A DNA stretch of 64,000 bases from Paraspadella gotoi. Lineage: Eukaryota; Chaetognatha. Below, one piece after another: positions 1-12,601 of the stretch. The stretch is taken from NCBI GenBank assembly GCA_051294375.1, contig CM119269.1:22679808-22743807 (forward strand). Reading direction: 5' to 3'. Position numbers and translations under genes: made by a program. The notes under the pieces were generated by a model. It saw nothing but the letters and a program-made list of their open reading frames with translations. It had not been told where the DNA came from and did not search any database. Numbering within the stretch: the stretch's first letter is position 1; each line of letters starts with the position of its first letter.

Positions 1-330
1 GGGGAGAGGAGTGAAGGAAGAGAGAGAGAGAAGGAGACATAAAAATATAAGAAATCTTAAAGAGGGTCAATATCGACCAGGAGCCCACTATCGAGAGAAA
101 CGAATAATGGAAAGAAAGCGGAAGAGAATAACGAGGATGGAATCGATGCATAGACGAATGTTTGAGGTGTACTAGTAAGTTGAGGTGAGGGTGAATATAA
201 TTGATATGAATAGTAATTTATTAGTGTTCATAGGAATTAGATGATTGATTCAGTGATAATCAATATTGTGCGGGGATGATAGTCATTCGCTGCTGTTGAA
301 TGATAGTCATTCAGTATGCGATTGATTTCA
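1..330. other. intergenic, no gene seen
   Basis: AT-rich DNA with a short GA tract at its left edge. From about 235 to 330 there are degenerate units of the type GATGATAGTCATTCA, the same motif that forms long minisatellites at 47.3-47.9 kb. I see no open reading frame with family character or splice structure. Confidence 0.5.
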
Positions 331-404
331 GTTCATGGATGTCGGATGGATTGGCATTCATGATGCGATTAGTCAAGAAAACAAAAAGATGCGGGTTATG
401 AGTG

Positions 405-515
405 AGAAGAGGAGAGAGGAGAGAGAGAAAGAGGAGAGCATAAGAAAAAGAGAGAGAAAGAAAGAGAGAGGAGAGGAGAAGAGAGAGGAGAAGAGAGAGA
501 GAGAAAGAAGAGAAT
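405..515. repeat. GA-rich low-complexity tract
   Basis: Nearly pure purine run of GAGA and GAAA units. Any reading frame across it gives only Arg/Glu/Lys or Ser/Leu strings and should not be read as a protein. Confidence 0.9.
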
Positions 516-625
516 AAATCCACGAAAATCGTCGGAGATGAAAAATATGGATTTGTATTGAAAAAGCGCCGGAATAAACTGCAATTATAAAAAGTTTTAG
601 AAAGCAAAAAATAACCAGAATGTTT
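515..625 (+). repeat. dispersed repeat, copies also at 48.07, 48.42 and 49.30 kb
   Basis: The order of motifs ATCC(A/G)(C/T)GAAAATC, GGGATTTTGTATTGA, AAAGCGC(C)GGAATAAA, ATAATAAAAGTTTTTAGAA is shared with 48070-48165, 48417-48476 and 49300-49390. In each case it lies beside a GA tract. No coding capacity. It is probably a fragment of a mobile element or of a larger duplicated module. Confidence 0.6.
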
Positions 626-644
626 TTCAAAAAAGATCTCTCTC

Positions 645-1190
645 CACTGGCATAATTTGGTTAACTTGCATAATTTGGTTAACTGATATAATTTTGTCAA
701 ATAATGTAATTTGGACAACAGGCATAATTTGCTTAAATTTGCCCTAAATAATGCTAAACCACCGGCATATAAATTTTGTCAACTGAGCATCGAATTATGG
801 TCAACTATGGTAATAAAGCAAGATTTGGTCCAAAGCTGCGCAATATTTGATCTTAGAGCTGGCATATATTTGGTTAAATACTTAGAGCCATGAAAGTTCG
901 ATCATCTTTGGCATATAATATCATCAAACCTTGCATCATTTGTGGTGAAACTGGCGCATGAGATTCTGGTCTCCAGATCAGGCATAAATATCTTGGGTCC
1001 CAACCTGGCAAGTAAAAGTTGTTGGTCAAACTGAGCAATACATTTCGGATGGTCAACTTGTATAATTTGGTCAACTTGCAAAATGTGATAAACTGGAATA
1101 ATTTGATCAACTGGCATAATTTGGTCAACTTGCATAATTTTGTCAATTGACGGAATTTGGTCAACTGGCATAATTTGGTCAATCAATCCA
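645..1190. repeat. degenerate 17-18 bp minisatellite
   Basis: Many imperfect copies of GCATAATTTGGTCAACT run through the interval, clearest at 650-720 and 1040-1190, with a more diverged stretch between. The frames through it are repeat translations (LTKLCQ-like), not genes. Confidence 0.85.
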
Positions 1191-1224
1191 TCAATTAATC
1201 AATCAGAGAGAGATACTTTTAAAA

Positions 1225-1620
1225 ATTGAAATAAATGGTTTTCTAATTTAAACTCTTTTCCACTCCTACGATTCTATCAAAAAATTTATATCCAGCTTAA
1301 TCTCATAGTTTCCTACCAACACACAAAATTTCATTTCAATTTATCTATCCAATTTTTAATCAATATCATAATTATGAGTAAATATAAGTAAAAATTCTTC
1401 AAGTAAATATGACTTTTGTTTTTTAAAATTTAAACTCATTTTCACTCGCACGATTCCATCGAAACTTTATATCCAGCTCAATCACACACTTTACCACCCA
1501 CACACAAAATTTCATTACAATCACGAGTATCACGAGTAATTGGAGTTTAATGCTAAGTGGGGATGGATGGACAGACGGACGGACGGACGGACGGACGTCT
1601 TTTTTTTTCATAATTTATTA
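1225..1620. repeat. tandem duplication with GACG tract
   Basis: Two diverged copies of about 180 bases (1225-1350 and 1420-1545) share CACGATTC(C/T)ATC, TTTATATCCAGCT and CACACAAAATTTCATT. The second copy runs into a (GGAC)n tract at 1567-1600. A GACCGACCGACC run follows at 1675-1690. Similar GTCGGTC tracts occur at 11.9, 37.3 and 38.4 kb. Confidence 0.6.
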
Positions 1621-1699
1621 TAATTCGATATTCTGATATGATAAAAATGATTTACCGACAAGATTTTGTGGGTGGACCGACCGACCGACAAAGTGAATT

Positions 1700-2120
1700 A
1701 TAGAGATAAGCAGATCCGACTAAAAATAGAGGGCGAGATAATTTCATTGACAGAAAACTAAGTTTTTTAAGCCCAAGAAATAAAAGACTTAATAAATATA
1801 GAAATTATTTGAAATTAAACAATAAGCCAATAAGCTGTTCTTGAAGTTATAATAAAAATGTATCATGCAAATAATTTATCCTTCGACCGTCATAAAGTTC
1901 ACCTTTACTTTATTTACAATCTTAAATTCCTAAACTAAAGGCCAAATTTCGTGGTCGACCAATTACAGTTGGTTTCCAACTTTCAACCCTACAAAGTGAC
2001 GGACACCAGCTGGGAAATGAGCCAAACCTTTTATCTCTACATCTTTCTTTTTTGTACCGTAGTTTCTTTTCTTAAATGACTTTATTTAATTGAATACTGT
2101 GCATATAATTTGTATAAAAC
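1700..2120. other. AT-rich intergenic, nothing recognised
   Basis: No open frame, repeat or RNA fold that I can support. It ends at the start of a long polypyrimidine tract. Confidence 0.5.
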
Positions 2121-2139
2121 ATGCAAAATGTATATTTAT

Positions 2140-2545
2140 TTATATTTATTTTATTTGTCTCTTTAGTTCTATTTTTTATTTATTACGTTCTTTCTCTTTC
2201 TCTTTTTATTTTTCGTTTCCTGTATTTTCCTAAGTATTTTCTTTCTTTTTTTTTCTTCCTCTTTTTTGTCTTTCTTTTTATCTTTCTTTCTTTCCATTTT
2301 ATGTCTTTCTTGCTATATTTTTTTCATTTTCTTTTTTTTTCTCTTTTTTCTTTTTCTCTCTTAAGTCTTTCTTTTCTTTTCTGCTCTTTTTTTTATCTTT
2401 CTTTCTTTCTTTCCATTTTTCTGTATTTTTTACTTTATCTTTTCCTTTTTCTCTTTTTTTTCTTTTTTTTCTTTCTTCCCTCTTTCTTTTCTTTTCTTTT
2501 TTTTCTTTTTTCCCCCCTTTTTTCCCTTTTTTTTTTCTTAACTTC
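2140..2545. repeat. polypyrimidine tract
   Basis: About 400 bases almost only T and C (TTTCTTTC units). A polypurine stretch lies on the same strand at 2780-3110, so the two could pair as long pyrimidine and purine arms. The Phe/Ser/Leu-only frames are artefacts of composition. Confidence 0.9.
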
Positions 2546-2779
2546 TTAACCCGACTCAAGTTTTATAAGCTACTTGACCTAATTCAAATAAATTAAACCT
2601 TTTTTTCCAAAATTTTTGATCATCAACTGTTAAAAATTATCTTTTAATCTTTTCCAATTTTTTTTCTTTTCCAGGTAGAAATCTCATCTTCACTGTTTGC
2701 TTTGTCTCGTTTGTCAAAATCCGTTTGAAATCGAAACCTCAAAGTTTTTTTTAGAAAATATTGACAAAAAATAGTTTAA

Positions 2780-3110
2780 AAAAAAAAGAGAAAGAGTAAG
2801 ATAAGCGATGAGAAAAAAAATATTTATAAAAAATAATTATTTCATTCAAAAAACTATATTATAGGAAGAAAAAAAAAAGAGTGAGAAAGATAGGATGAGA
2901 GCGAAAGAGAAATAAGAGGAAAATAAAGATAGAAAAAAAGAAAGAAAGATTAAAAAGATAAAGAGAAAGAAAGATAGAAAGTTTAGAAATAAAATAAAAA
3001 AAAGTAAAGACAGAAAGAAAAAGAGAAGAGAGTAAAAAAGAAAGAAAGAAAGAAAGAAAGACAGAAAGAAAGAAAAAAGAAAGAATTAAAAGATAGAAAG
3101 ATAAAAAACA
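2780..3110. repeat. polypurine tract (GAAA units)
   Basis: AAAGAAAG and AGAAAGAT units for over 300 bases, partner in composition to the upstream polypyrimidine tract. No coding signal. Confidence 0.9.
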
Positions 3111-3299
3111 GAAGGCGTGAGCGACCGACCGACCGGAAAAGAAAAAAAAGAGTTTCCTTTAATTCGCGTCGCGTCAAAAACCTGCGTCGAATTCTGACCA
3201 ATCAGAGGTCGAGGATTTATTGGCTCCACCAATGAGCGTCGAGCAACGAAGAACGACGTTATCGGCGTCTCTCGGTCGTTGACCTCGGAGTGGAGCGGT

Positions 3300-3300
3300 G

Positions 3301-3336
<36 letters not shown>
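3300..3336. repeat. (GTC)n microsatellite
   Basis: A run of about a dozen GTC triplets inside a short GC-richer island (3160-3345). I found no convincing exon around it. Confidence 0.9.
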
Positions 3337-3499
3337 CGTTTCTTCCCCTTTGAGCTAAATATTTTTCCATTTTACTTTTCATAGCTCCGATTATTTTTAT
3401 TTATCACTTTTTGGTTGTACATATTTTATTTTGGTTTGTAGTATTTTGTTTATTGTTTATTGTTTGTTGTTTTTAATCTTCAGATTGATTTTTGGAGAC

Positions 3500-3511
3500 G
3501 AATAGAGAAGG

Positions 3512-3560
<49 letters not shown>

Positions 3561-3565
3561 GAGTT
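3500..3565. repeat. (GA)n microsatellite
   Basis: GAGAGA run. A preceding ATG gives only an Arg/Glu frame. Confidence 0.9.
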
Positions 3566-3799
3566 TGCGTCAAATCTCTCCGTGTCAATCTTAGGGTCAA
3601 ACAGAAGAAGCACATTTTACAAATGGATAAAAAAAAGAAAAAAATATTTTTTTTGGATAAATTTATTATTTTTTTTTCTTATTTCGTGTCTACGATTTTA
3701 ATTAACATCTTTTTACTTTTTTCGTTTTCATTTTATTCAATTGTCAAAATTATTTCATTTCTATGATTTATCCCTTTCTTCTTACTTTACATCAAATTC

Positions 3800-4345
3800 T
3801 GTTATGTATTTTTCCTTCTTCTTCCATATTTTTTTCATTTTTCTTTCTCCTTTCTTTTCATTTTTCTTTCTCCTTTCTTTTCATTTTTCTTTCTCCTTTC
3901 TTTTCATTTTTCTTTCTTCTTTCTTTTCATTTTTCTTTCTTCTTTCTTATTATCTTTCTTTCACTTTTCTTTTTATCTTTCTTAACCTTTCTTTTCATCT
4001 TTCTTTCTCCTTTCTTTTCATCTTTCTTTCTCCTTTCTTTTCATTTTTCTTTATCTTTTCCTATCATCTTTCTTTCTCCTTTCTTTTCATTTTTCTTTCT
4101 CCTTTCTTTTCATTTTTCTTTCTCCTTTCTTTTCATCTTTCTTTCTCCTTTCTTATTATCTTTTTTTCACCTTTCTTTTTATCTTTCTTAACCTTTCTTT
4201 TCAGCTTTCTTTCTCCTTTCTTTTCATCTTTCTTTCTTTTTTCTTATCATCTTTCTTTCACCTTTTTTAAAAATATTTTTTAACCTTTCTTTTCTTTATT
4301 CTTTCACCTTTTTTTTATCTTTCTTTCATCTTTCTTTCGATTTTC
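3800..4345. repeat. pyrimidine minisatellite, short CTTT units
   Basis: Tandem imperfect copies of TTTCTTTCTCCTTTCTTTTC alternating with CATTTTTC or CATCTTTC. Higher-order units are visible because the variant TTATTATC recurs near 3947 and 4153. Frames through it are composition artefacts. Confidence 0.85.
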
Positions 4346-4379
4346 ATCTCCGGGTTCATCGACCTATAATCTACATTAT

Positions 4380-4440
4380 CATCAACATCATCATCATCAT
4401 CATCATCTTCATCATCATCATCATCATCTTCATCATCTTT
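4380..4440. repeat. (ATC)n microsatellite
   Basis: CATCATCAT run interrupted by TTC. Non-coding. Confidence 0.9.
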
Positions 4441-4611
4441 GCCTCTGGGAATTTTACTCTTTCGAGTTTAAAAAAAAAGAACGAAAACAAACGTAAAAAA
4501 GAAGCTAAGAAAAACGGGACTATTTTCTAAAATCGCCTCATTTCTCTTCTTTAATCTCTGCACTAGTTAATAACCCAATCTCTAACGGTTGTTTTTTGCA
4601 TCCTTCAAATT

Positions 4612-4778
4612 TCTGAGAGAAGATAGAGAGAGGAGAGATGAGAGAGAGAGGAGAGAGAGAGAGATGAGAGAGAGAAAGAGAGAGAGAGAGAGGAGAGAAG
4701 AGAGATGAGAGAAAGAGGAAAGAGAGAGAGAGAGGGAGAGAGAAAAGAGAGAAAGAGAGAACAGAGAGGAGAGAGAAG

Positions 4779-4822
<44 letters not shown>

Positions 4823-4918
4823 AGAGAAGGCAGAGAGAGAAAGAGAGAGAGAAAGATGAGAGGAGAGTGAGAGATGAGAGGAGAGAGAGAGGAGAGGACG
4901 CGAGAGAGAGAGAGAAGT
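4612..4918. repeat. GA-rich tract
   Basis: Over 300 bases of GAGAGA with scattered ATG, AGG and AAG interruptions. It ends 90 bases before the proposed first coding exon of the lipid kinase gene. Confidence 0.9.
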
Positions 4919-5007
4919 CAATAATATTCAATTCATAATTTTCCATATTAAATATATTTAATAAATCGTGATTTAGTTGTTCGAAAATTGGATTTGACTT
5001 TTAGAAA

Positions 5008-8000
5008 ATGAAACAAAAAATGGAACAAAAAATGGAACAGAAAATGGAATATAATTCAAAAGTTCGATCTTCTTCTCTCATCGACGATACGCTGCAAATC
5101 GTTTTTAATTCCGGGTAAGTTTAATCTCATTTGCATGCTGTAGTAATTTTTATTATTTTTTCGTATGTTTTAATTAAGTTTTCTTGAAAGTTTTCTTTTC
5201 TATTTTTGATAAATACCATTAATTAGCTTTTATAATGATTCAGATTTTCATTTAACATTAGATATTACACGGACCCTACTTGATGCCCTGATCTATATAT
5301 ACAATTGAAATAGGTCTTTGAAATATTATACCACTGAACTGGTAAAGAAGTCACGAAATTCTTTAATATTAAACTTTTTTATTGATTTGAATGTTTTTTC
5401 AATCTTTTGTCTTTTGCGTTTAATGATTTTAAACGTTTGATTGTAATTTGTTACTGAGTTTTGCTTTTACATTTTTTTACGAAGTAAATTTTAATATTTT
5501 AGTAGTGTTGTTATATGTTTTTATGTTAGGCATTTAGTGGTTTTTGTTATGTGTAGTTTTTATTTGTTTATGCTGTTATTGATACTGTTACTGTTTTTAA
5601 TTTATGTTAATACCGTTTTTGTTATTAATTAAAAAAAATTAAACGCGAATAAGACATGGACCCCCGGTATGTTATTTTCCGGTATTATTATATATTAATA
5701 AGGAAACAAAAATATCTCGTAAAAAGGATTGAGTCCCTGTCAAAACTCTGAAGGCAAGATAATCAAATTAATAATGAATTTATAATTTTTATATCTGAAA
5801 TTACGAATTTTATATCATTGTTTTTAACAGGGAAACAAGACGCATTCCGTTACAAGACATTTTGGTCGTCTCTACCGAAGAAATTACGGTTGTTTAATTA
5901 TTACTTATCAATTACCATTTATCATTTAAGATTTATCTAGTCAACCATGGCTGTGATACTTTGTTTCATTCTATAATAAATTCAATTATATTTTTCTATT
6001 AACTCTCCAATATTTACAAATTTCTCACTAACTATTGAGAATGTTTATAATTTTATTTTCTTGGCATGTATCAAATATTAAATACTACATAATTAATATT
6101 AAATATTAAATTAAGGTCAAGTTCATCGAGCGATTTGGACACAAATGGACCCTTTCCACGATTCGTCTGGGACGCGACGACGACGACGACGACGACGACA
6201 ACAACGACGACAACGTCTTCCGTCTTTTAAACAATTTGAGTCGAGAAATCGAAAAATTTATCCAACGACCGAAAAGACTTTTGATTTACGTGAATCCTGG
6301 ATGTGGGAATAATGACGGTGAGTTAATTGGGGGAAAGGGTGTTGGAATGGGAGAGGGGGAAGTAATGGGAGGGGAAGTAATGGGTGTTGGAAGTAATGGG
6401 AGCGGAAGAGGTTAAGATAGAGGGGGAAGTAATGAGGGGAAGTAATTGGTGTTGGAAGTAATGAGATCGGAAGTAATGATGGCTTTCTTTTCCAAAAGCT
6501 CTCAATAATTTTAACACAAATCTATTTATAAAACCATAACACGATCCCAAACCCTAATCGTTAAACCTAACCAAAACTAACCTCGATCTAACCTAAACTT
6601 TATTCCAGATTTGAGATGAAACGGGGGCATTTAGAGAAATCAAGGCCATAAAATTATATAATTATTTTAATTATTATATTATTAATATTTTATAATAAGA
6701 GTAGTAAGGATCGTTGAATCCAGTTCTCACGCACTCACTGGCGAGTTCACGTGAAAAGCTAAGTCAAGGGATGAAACCAATAAGCAGTGATAAAGGTCAG
6801 TTAACGGAGAGGAGGAGGAGAGGAGGAGGAGAGAGGAGAGAATGAGGAGACAGAAGAGGAGGAGGAGAAGAGAGGTTGGAGGAAAGAAAGAGGAGGAGGC
6901 AGAGAGGAGGAGGAGGAAGGGAGAAGGAGGAAGACAACAAACATTGTCATTTTGAGCACAACAATGAACTCGGCGACCAGAATAATCGCGTATTTATCAA
7001 ATTTCAAAATTATCTTAATCTTTTTAATTTGTTAATGATTAAAAATGTTAACATAGAAGACGAATTGCGTCATTGGTTGTTGTTGTTGTTGTTGTTTTCT
7101 TCGGTCTCCCGCTTCTGTGTCGTCGTCGTCGTCGTCGTCTTCATCGTCATCGCCCCCCGCCTCTTTTTTCGGAAGTTCTCCTCTCGCTTAATGCGATTAC
7201 CGTCGCGGCCGAGAATCGGAAGCCAACGATCGCGGCCAAAGAGATCGAAGGATCGAGGCTGAGATTTTGCGATTCAACGTTTGACGATTTTCTGGGTCAA
7301 ACCGAAGAGATGAAATAAAGATTGTTGGTGAATGGGATTTTAGATTTTGTGGTTGAAAGATGGAGGGCCCATTTAGTGTTAAATCTTTAAATTGTTCTTG
7401 TATTATAAGTTAATAATTATTAAAGTTTACCGCATTTCATTTATCATTTCTTTTTTTATGTTTATTTTTTTTCATAACTTAATTTAATCATTTAATTTTT
7501 TGCTTCATTTTAACTTCATTTTTAACTTCTTTGTTTCATTTCCTGCTTTAATTTCGCTACATTTTTTTGCTTCATTTTTTATTTCACTTTTTACTTTATT
7601 TTTCATTTCGTTTTACTTTAATATTAATATTTATTATTTGCCAAATTTTTCGCTTCATTGTTTCCGCTTTATTCTTTTCCGCTTCATCTTTCCGCCTCAT
7701 TTTTCCGCTTCATTTTCCGCTTCATTTTCCAGGCAAATCGATCTACTTCTCATTCGTGGCTCCGATTTTCAAAGAAGCGAAAGTCGAAGTGGAAGTTCGA
7801 TTCACGAGTCGAGCTAAGGAGGCATACCGGTGAGATGGCATGGCAGAGGTGACGTGGCATGGAAGACGTGAGATGGCATGGTAAAGGTTACATTGCATGG
7901 AAGACGTGAGATGGCATGGCAAAGGTTACATTGCATGGAAAGAGGTGAGGAGAAATGGATGGCATGGTAGGTTACATGCAAGACGTGATGGCAGCATTAT

Positions 8001-9431
8001 GGCATGGAAGAGGTGAGATGGCATGGAAAGGTCAATTGCAAGGATGATGCATGCGAGGACATGGCAGGAAGTGGTGAGATGGCATGGGCAGAGGTGACAT
8101 GGCAATGGAAGTGGTGGGCGAGAGGTACAGGGATTCCGTGGCATGGCAGAGGTGACAATGGCAAGGAAGTGGTGAGATGGCAGGCAAGAGGTGACATGGC
8201 AAGGAAGTGGTGAGATGGCATGCAAAGTTACATTGCATGGAAGTGGGTGAGAATGGCATGGCAAAGGTTACATTGCATGGAAGAGTGAATATGGCATGAA
8301 CAGAGGTGAGCATGGCAAGGAAGTGTGAGATGGCATGGCAAAGGTTACATTGCATGGAAGTGGTGAGATGGCATGGCAAAGGTTACATTGCATGGAAGAG
8401 GTGAAGATGGCATGACAGAGGTGACATGGCAAGGAAGTGGTGAGATGGCATGGCAGAAGGTGACATGGCAAGGAAGTGTGAGATGCATGGCAGAGGTGAC
8501 ATTGCAAGGAAGTGTGAGATGGCATGGCAAAACGGTTACATTGCATGGAAGAGGTGGGAGATGGCATAGAACAAAGGTGACATTGAGCATGGAATGTGGT
8601 GAGAATGGACAATGGCAGAGGTGACATGCGCAAGGAAGTGGTGAGATGGCATGGCAAGAGGTGACATGGCATGGAAGTGGTGAGATGGGCATGGAAAAGG
8701 TTACATTGCATGAAGAGGAGAGATGGCATGACGAGGTGACATGGCCAAGGAAGTGGTGAGAATGGCATGGCAAAGTTACATTGCATGGAAGAGGTGTGAT
8801 GGCATGACAGAGGTACATGGCAATGGAAAGTGGTGAGAACATGGCAATGGCAGAGGTGACATGGCATGGAAGTGGGGATTCTGTCTACTTTTTTCATCAT
8901 TCTGTCATTATTTTGTCACCATTCTGTCATGATTATTTTATTAATTTTTTTATCATTTTGTCATCATCATCTCATTAATATCTTATCATTTTGTCATCAT
9001 TACCTCATCATTTTGTCATCTTTATCTCATTAATATCTCCTCATTCTGTCATCATTTTTTCACTTTCCTTCTCCTCCCTTTGTCAGCGACGTCCGTGGAC
9101 GATCCCTTCTCCGATTCGACGCCGTGATCGCGATGGGAGGTGACGGCACCTGTCACGAAATCGTCTCCGGAATCCTCGACGCGCGACAGATGCGAGCAGG
9201 TGTCGATATGAACGTCACGAGGCCACGCCCACTGGCGCCGGAAATGCGGGTCGGGTTCATTCCGGCGGGGGATGGAGAGAGAGAGAGAGAGAGAAGAGAG
9301 AGAGAGAAGAGAGAAGCAGAGAGAGAGAGAGAGAGAGAGTTAAATTATTAAAAAAATGTAATTGAAATGGATTTATTTGTAAACGTATTTGTTCTCGTTT
9401 GTGACGCTTTTTATCTCTCTCTCTACTCTCA

Positions 9432-9494
<63 letters not shown>

Positions 9495-12400
9495 CCTCCC
9501 TACCCTCCATTCCTCCCGCTCCCCCCTCACCCGGAATGAAACCCGACCCGCATTTCCTGGGCGCCAGTGGGCGTGGCCTCGTGACGTTCATATGCGACAC
9601 CTGCTCGCATCTGTCGCGCGCTCGAGGTATTCGGAGACGATTTTCGTGACAGCTGCCGTCACCCCCATCGCGATCCACAGGCGCTCGAAGTCGGAGAAGG
9701 CATCGTCCACGGACGGTCGCTGACCTCAAAGGAGGAGGAAGGAAAGTTGAAAAATGATGACAGAATGAGGAGATATTAATGAGATAAAGGATGACAAAAT
9801 GATAGAGTAATTGATGGCCACAAATGTATTAAGATATTAATTGAGATGATGATTACAAAAATGATTAAAAAAATAATAATAAAAATAATCATGACAGAAT
9901 GGTGACAAAATAATGACAGAATGATTTTGAAAAAGTAGACAGAATTCCCCACTTCCATGCCATGTCACCTCTAGCCATTGCCAGTTCTCACCACTTTCCA
10001 TGCCATGTACCTCTGTCATGCCATCACACCTCTTCCATGCAATTGTAACCTTTGCCATGCCATTCTCACCACTTCCTTGGCCATGTCACCCTCTGTTCAT
10101 GCCATCTCTCCTCTTCCATGCAATGTAACCTTTCCATGCCACTCACCACTTCCAGCCATGTCACCTCTGCATGCCATCTCACCACTTCCTTGCGCATGTC
10201 ACCTCTGCCATGCCATTCTTCACCACTTCCATGCCAATGTGTCACCTTTGTTTATAGCCACTCGACCTCTTCCATGCAATGTTAACCTTTGCCATGCCAT
10301 CTCAGCCACTTCCTTGCAATGTCACCTCTGCCATGCCATCTCACCACTTCCTTGCCATGTCACCTCTGCCATGTCCATCTCACCACTTCCTTGCCCATGT
10401 CACCTCTGTCATGCCATCTCTCACCTCTTCCATTGCAATGTAAACCTTTGCCATGTCATCTCACCATTCCATTGCAATGTAACCTTTGGCCATGCCATCT
10501 CACCACTCCTTTGCCATGCTCACCTCTGTTATGCCATTATCAACCTCTTTCCATGCAATGTAACCTTTGCCATGCCATTCTCACACTCCATTCAATGTAA
10601 CCTTTGCATGCCATCTCACCACTTCCTTGCCATGTCACCTCTTGCCTGCCATCTCACCACTTCCTTTGCCATTGTCACCCTGCCATGCCGATCCTGTCAC
10701 CTCTCATCATCTCGACCACTTCCATGCCATGTCACCTCTGCCCATGCCATCTCACCACTTCCATGCCATGTCACCTCATGTCATGCCATCTCACCTCTTC
10801 CATGCAATGTACCCTTTGCCATGCCATTCTCACCTCTTCCATGCAATGTAACCTCTGCCTGCCATCTCACGTCTTTCATGAATGTACCTTTCCAATGCCA
10901 TCTCAGTTTCCATGCCACGTCAACCTCTTGCCCATGCATCTCACCGGTATGCCTCCTTAGCTCGACTCGTGAATCGAACCTTCCCACTTCGACTTTGCTT
11001 CTTTGAAAATCGGAGCACGAATGAGAAGTTAGATCGATTCTGGATAAATGAAGCGGAAAAATGAAGGCGGAAAAATGAAGCGGAAAATGAAGCGGAAAAG
11101 AATAAAGCGGAAACAATTAGTGAAGCGAAAAATTTGGCAAATAATAAATTATCTCTCTCTGNNNNNNNNNNNNNNNNNNNNNNNNNCCCCCTCCCCACAG
11201 CCGGGTCAGCCAACTCCGCCGCCAACGACTTCACAGGAATCAACGACGCAGTCACGGCTTCACTTCACATCCTCACTGGAGTCACGGCGGACAGGGATGT
11301 GATCACCGGTGAGGATTTGGGAAAATATTTGGATGAGGATTTGGGTCTTTTGGGACAAGATTTGGATCAGGATTTGGGACAAAATTTAGATGAGGATTTG
11401 GGAAAATATTTGGATGAGGATTTGGGACAAGATTTGGATGAGGATTTGGGACAAGATTTGGATGAGGATTTGGGACAAGATTTGGATGAGGTTATGGGAC
11501 AAGATTTGGGTGAGTATTTGTATTTTTCTATGCCTCTGCCTTGCTTAATTTTATGCCTCTAGCTTTTTTCCCCTTCTCCATGCCACCTTCCCGATGCCCC
11601 TTTTCCCATGCCTTTGCCATGCTCTTGCCCTCTTCCAGCCAACGATTCCACCACGGGCTCCTTCCTCGGGTATGCCCTCGTCAATGTCGTCATCCAACAG
11701 GGAATCGTTACCGAAGTCAAACGTATGGATCGACTTCGTCCGATATTCGGTCCCATGAGATACATCGTTGCTCCCATTTTGGGCATCTTTCTGCCCAAGA
11801 AGGTTCAGTTTTTTTTGGGCTCTTTTTGCCCATAAGAGACCTATTTCTGTCTTTATAATCCATAATCTTCACTGGCAAGAGGGTTTACGATCGAAAGATA
11901 AAAGTCACTTTTTGGTCGGTCGCTCGGTAGGTCTGTCAGTCAATCCTTTAAAAAATGCTCATAACTCGGTTAATACTTTATATATTAGGTTCATATTTTG
12001 GTAGGAAGGGTAGGCGCCATAAGACCTCTAACATGAATGTATAATTGTATAATATATATTAGAATTGTGAAGTAACCGCGGTCACCTTTAAAAATTGATC
12101 ACAAAACCGTTTTATGAATTATTAATTATTTTTATAATGTGTTGAACCGATTTCATATAAATTCACATTAATTAATTAATTAATTAATCAACAGATTCGC
12201 CGTCCGGTTTCGCTACAGAAGTTCAATTTTGTTGGGAAAGGAATCCAAAGTTTTTTGCGGAGAAATTGGGTTCATTGCGAAATTAGGACTGACAACGACG
12301 AAGTTAGGACCGACAACGACGAAGCCAACTGGGTCAAAGAGACAAAGTCTGCAGTGGACGTTTGTCTCTGGAACACAATGGGAATCAGCGTTTGGGATGG

Positions 12401-12532
12401 AGCTGGATTCTTTCCAGGTCAATTGGAAGAGAGAGAGAACGAAAGAATGAATTTCATAATTTCAAAAATAAACGAAACAATCACTCCATTACGTCTAATG
12501 GTGAGAGGAGAGAGAGAGAGAGAGAGTAAGGA

Positions 12533-12601
<69 letters not shown>

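Larger units (their letters stand above)
7635..11150. repeat. large imperfect inverted repeat (about 1.6 kb arms)
   Basis: The left arm (about 7635-9265) contains kinase exons 4 and 5 and the minisatellite between them. The right arm (about 9525-11150) is its reverse complement: exon 5 reappears inverted at 9530-9722 and exon 4 inverted at about 10945-11040. The arms differ mainly by one-base insertions and deletions. A GA tract and a TC tract lie in the 260-base centre. The right arm stops at a 25-base N gap. Because an intact exon chain resumes right after the gap, the right arm is probably a mis-assembled opposite-strand copy, not a real locus. Confidence 0.85.

Noticed and set aside
2121-4283. 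Long Phe/Ser/Leu open frames on the plus strand
   Set aside because: They are translations of T/C-only tandem repeat, with no domain, start context or splice structure.
9373-9729. A second, inverted kinase catalytic exon as a separate gene
   Set aside because: It is the opposite-strand copy within the large inverted repeat, with indels that break the frame, and no other exons support it.
7926-10960. Many His/Cys/Pro/Leu open frames up to 342 residues
   Set aside because: They follow the 40-base intronic minisatellite and its inverted copy; equally open in several frames and full of indels.
11310-11562. DEDLGQDL-repeat protein segment as coding sequence
   Set aside because: It starts at a good splice donor, is a perfect 24-base tandem repeat, and the kinase chain continues in phase from a clean acceptor at 11639.
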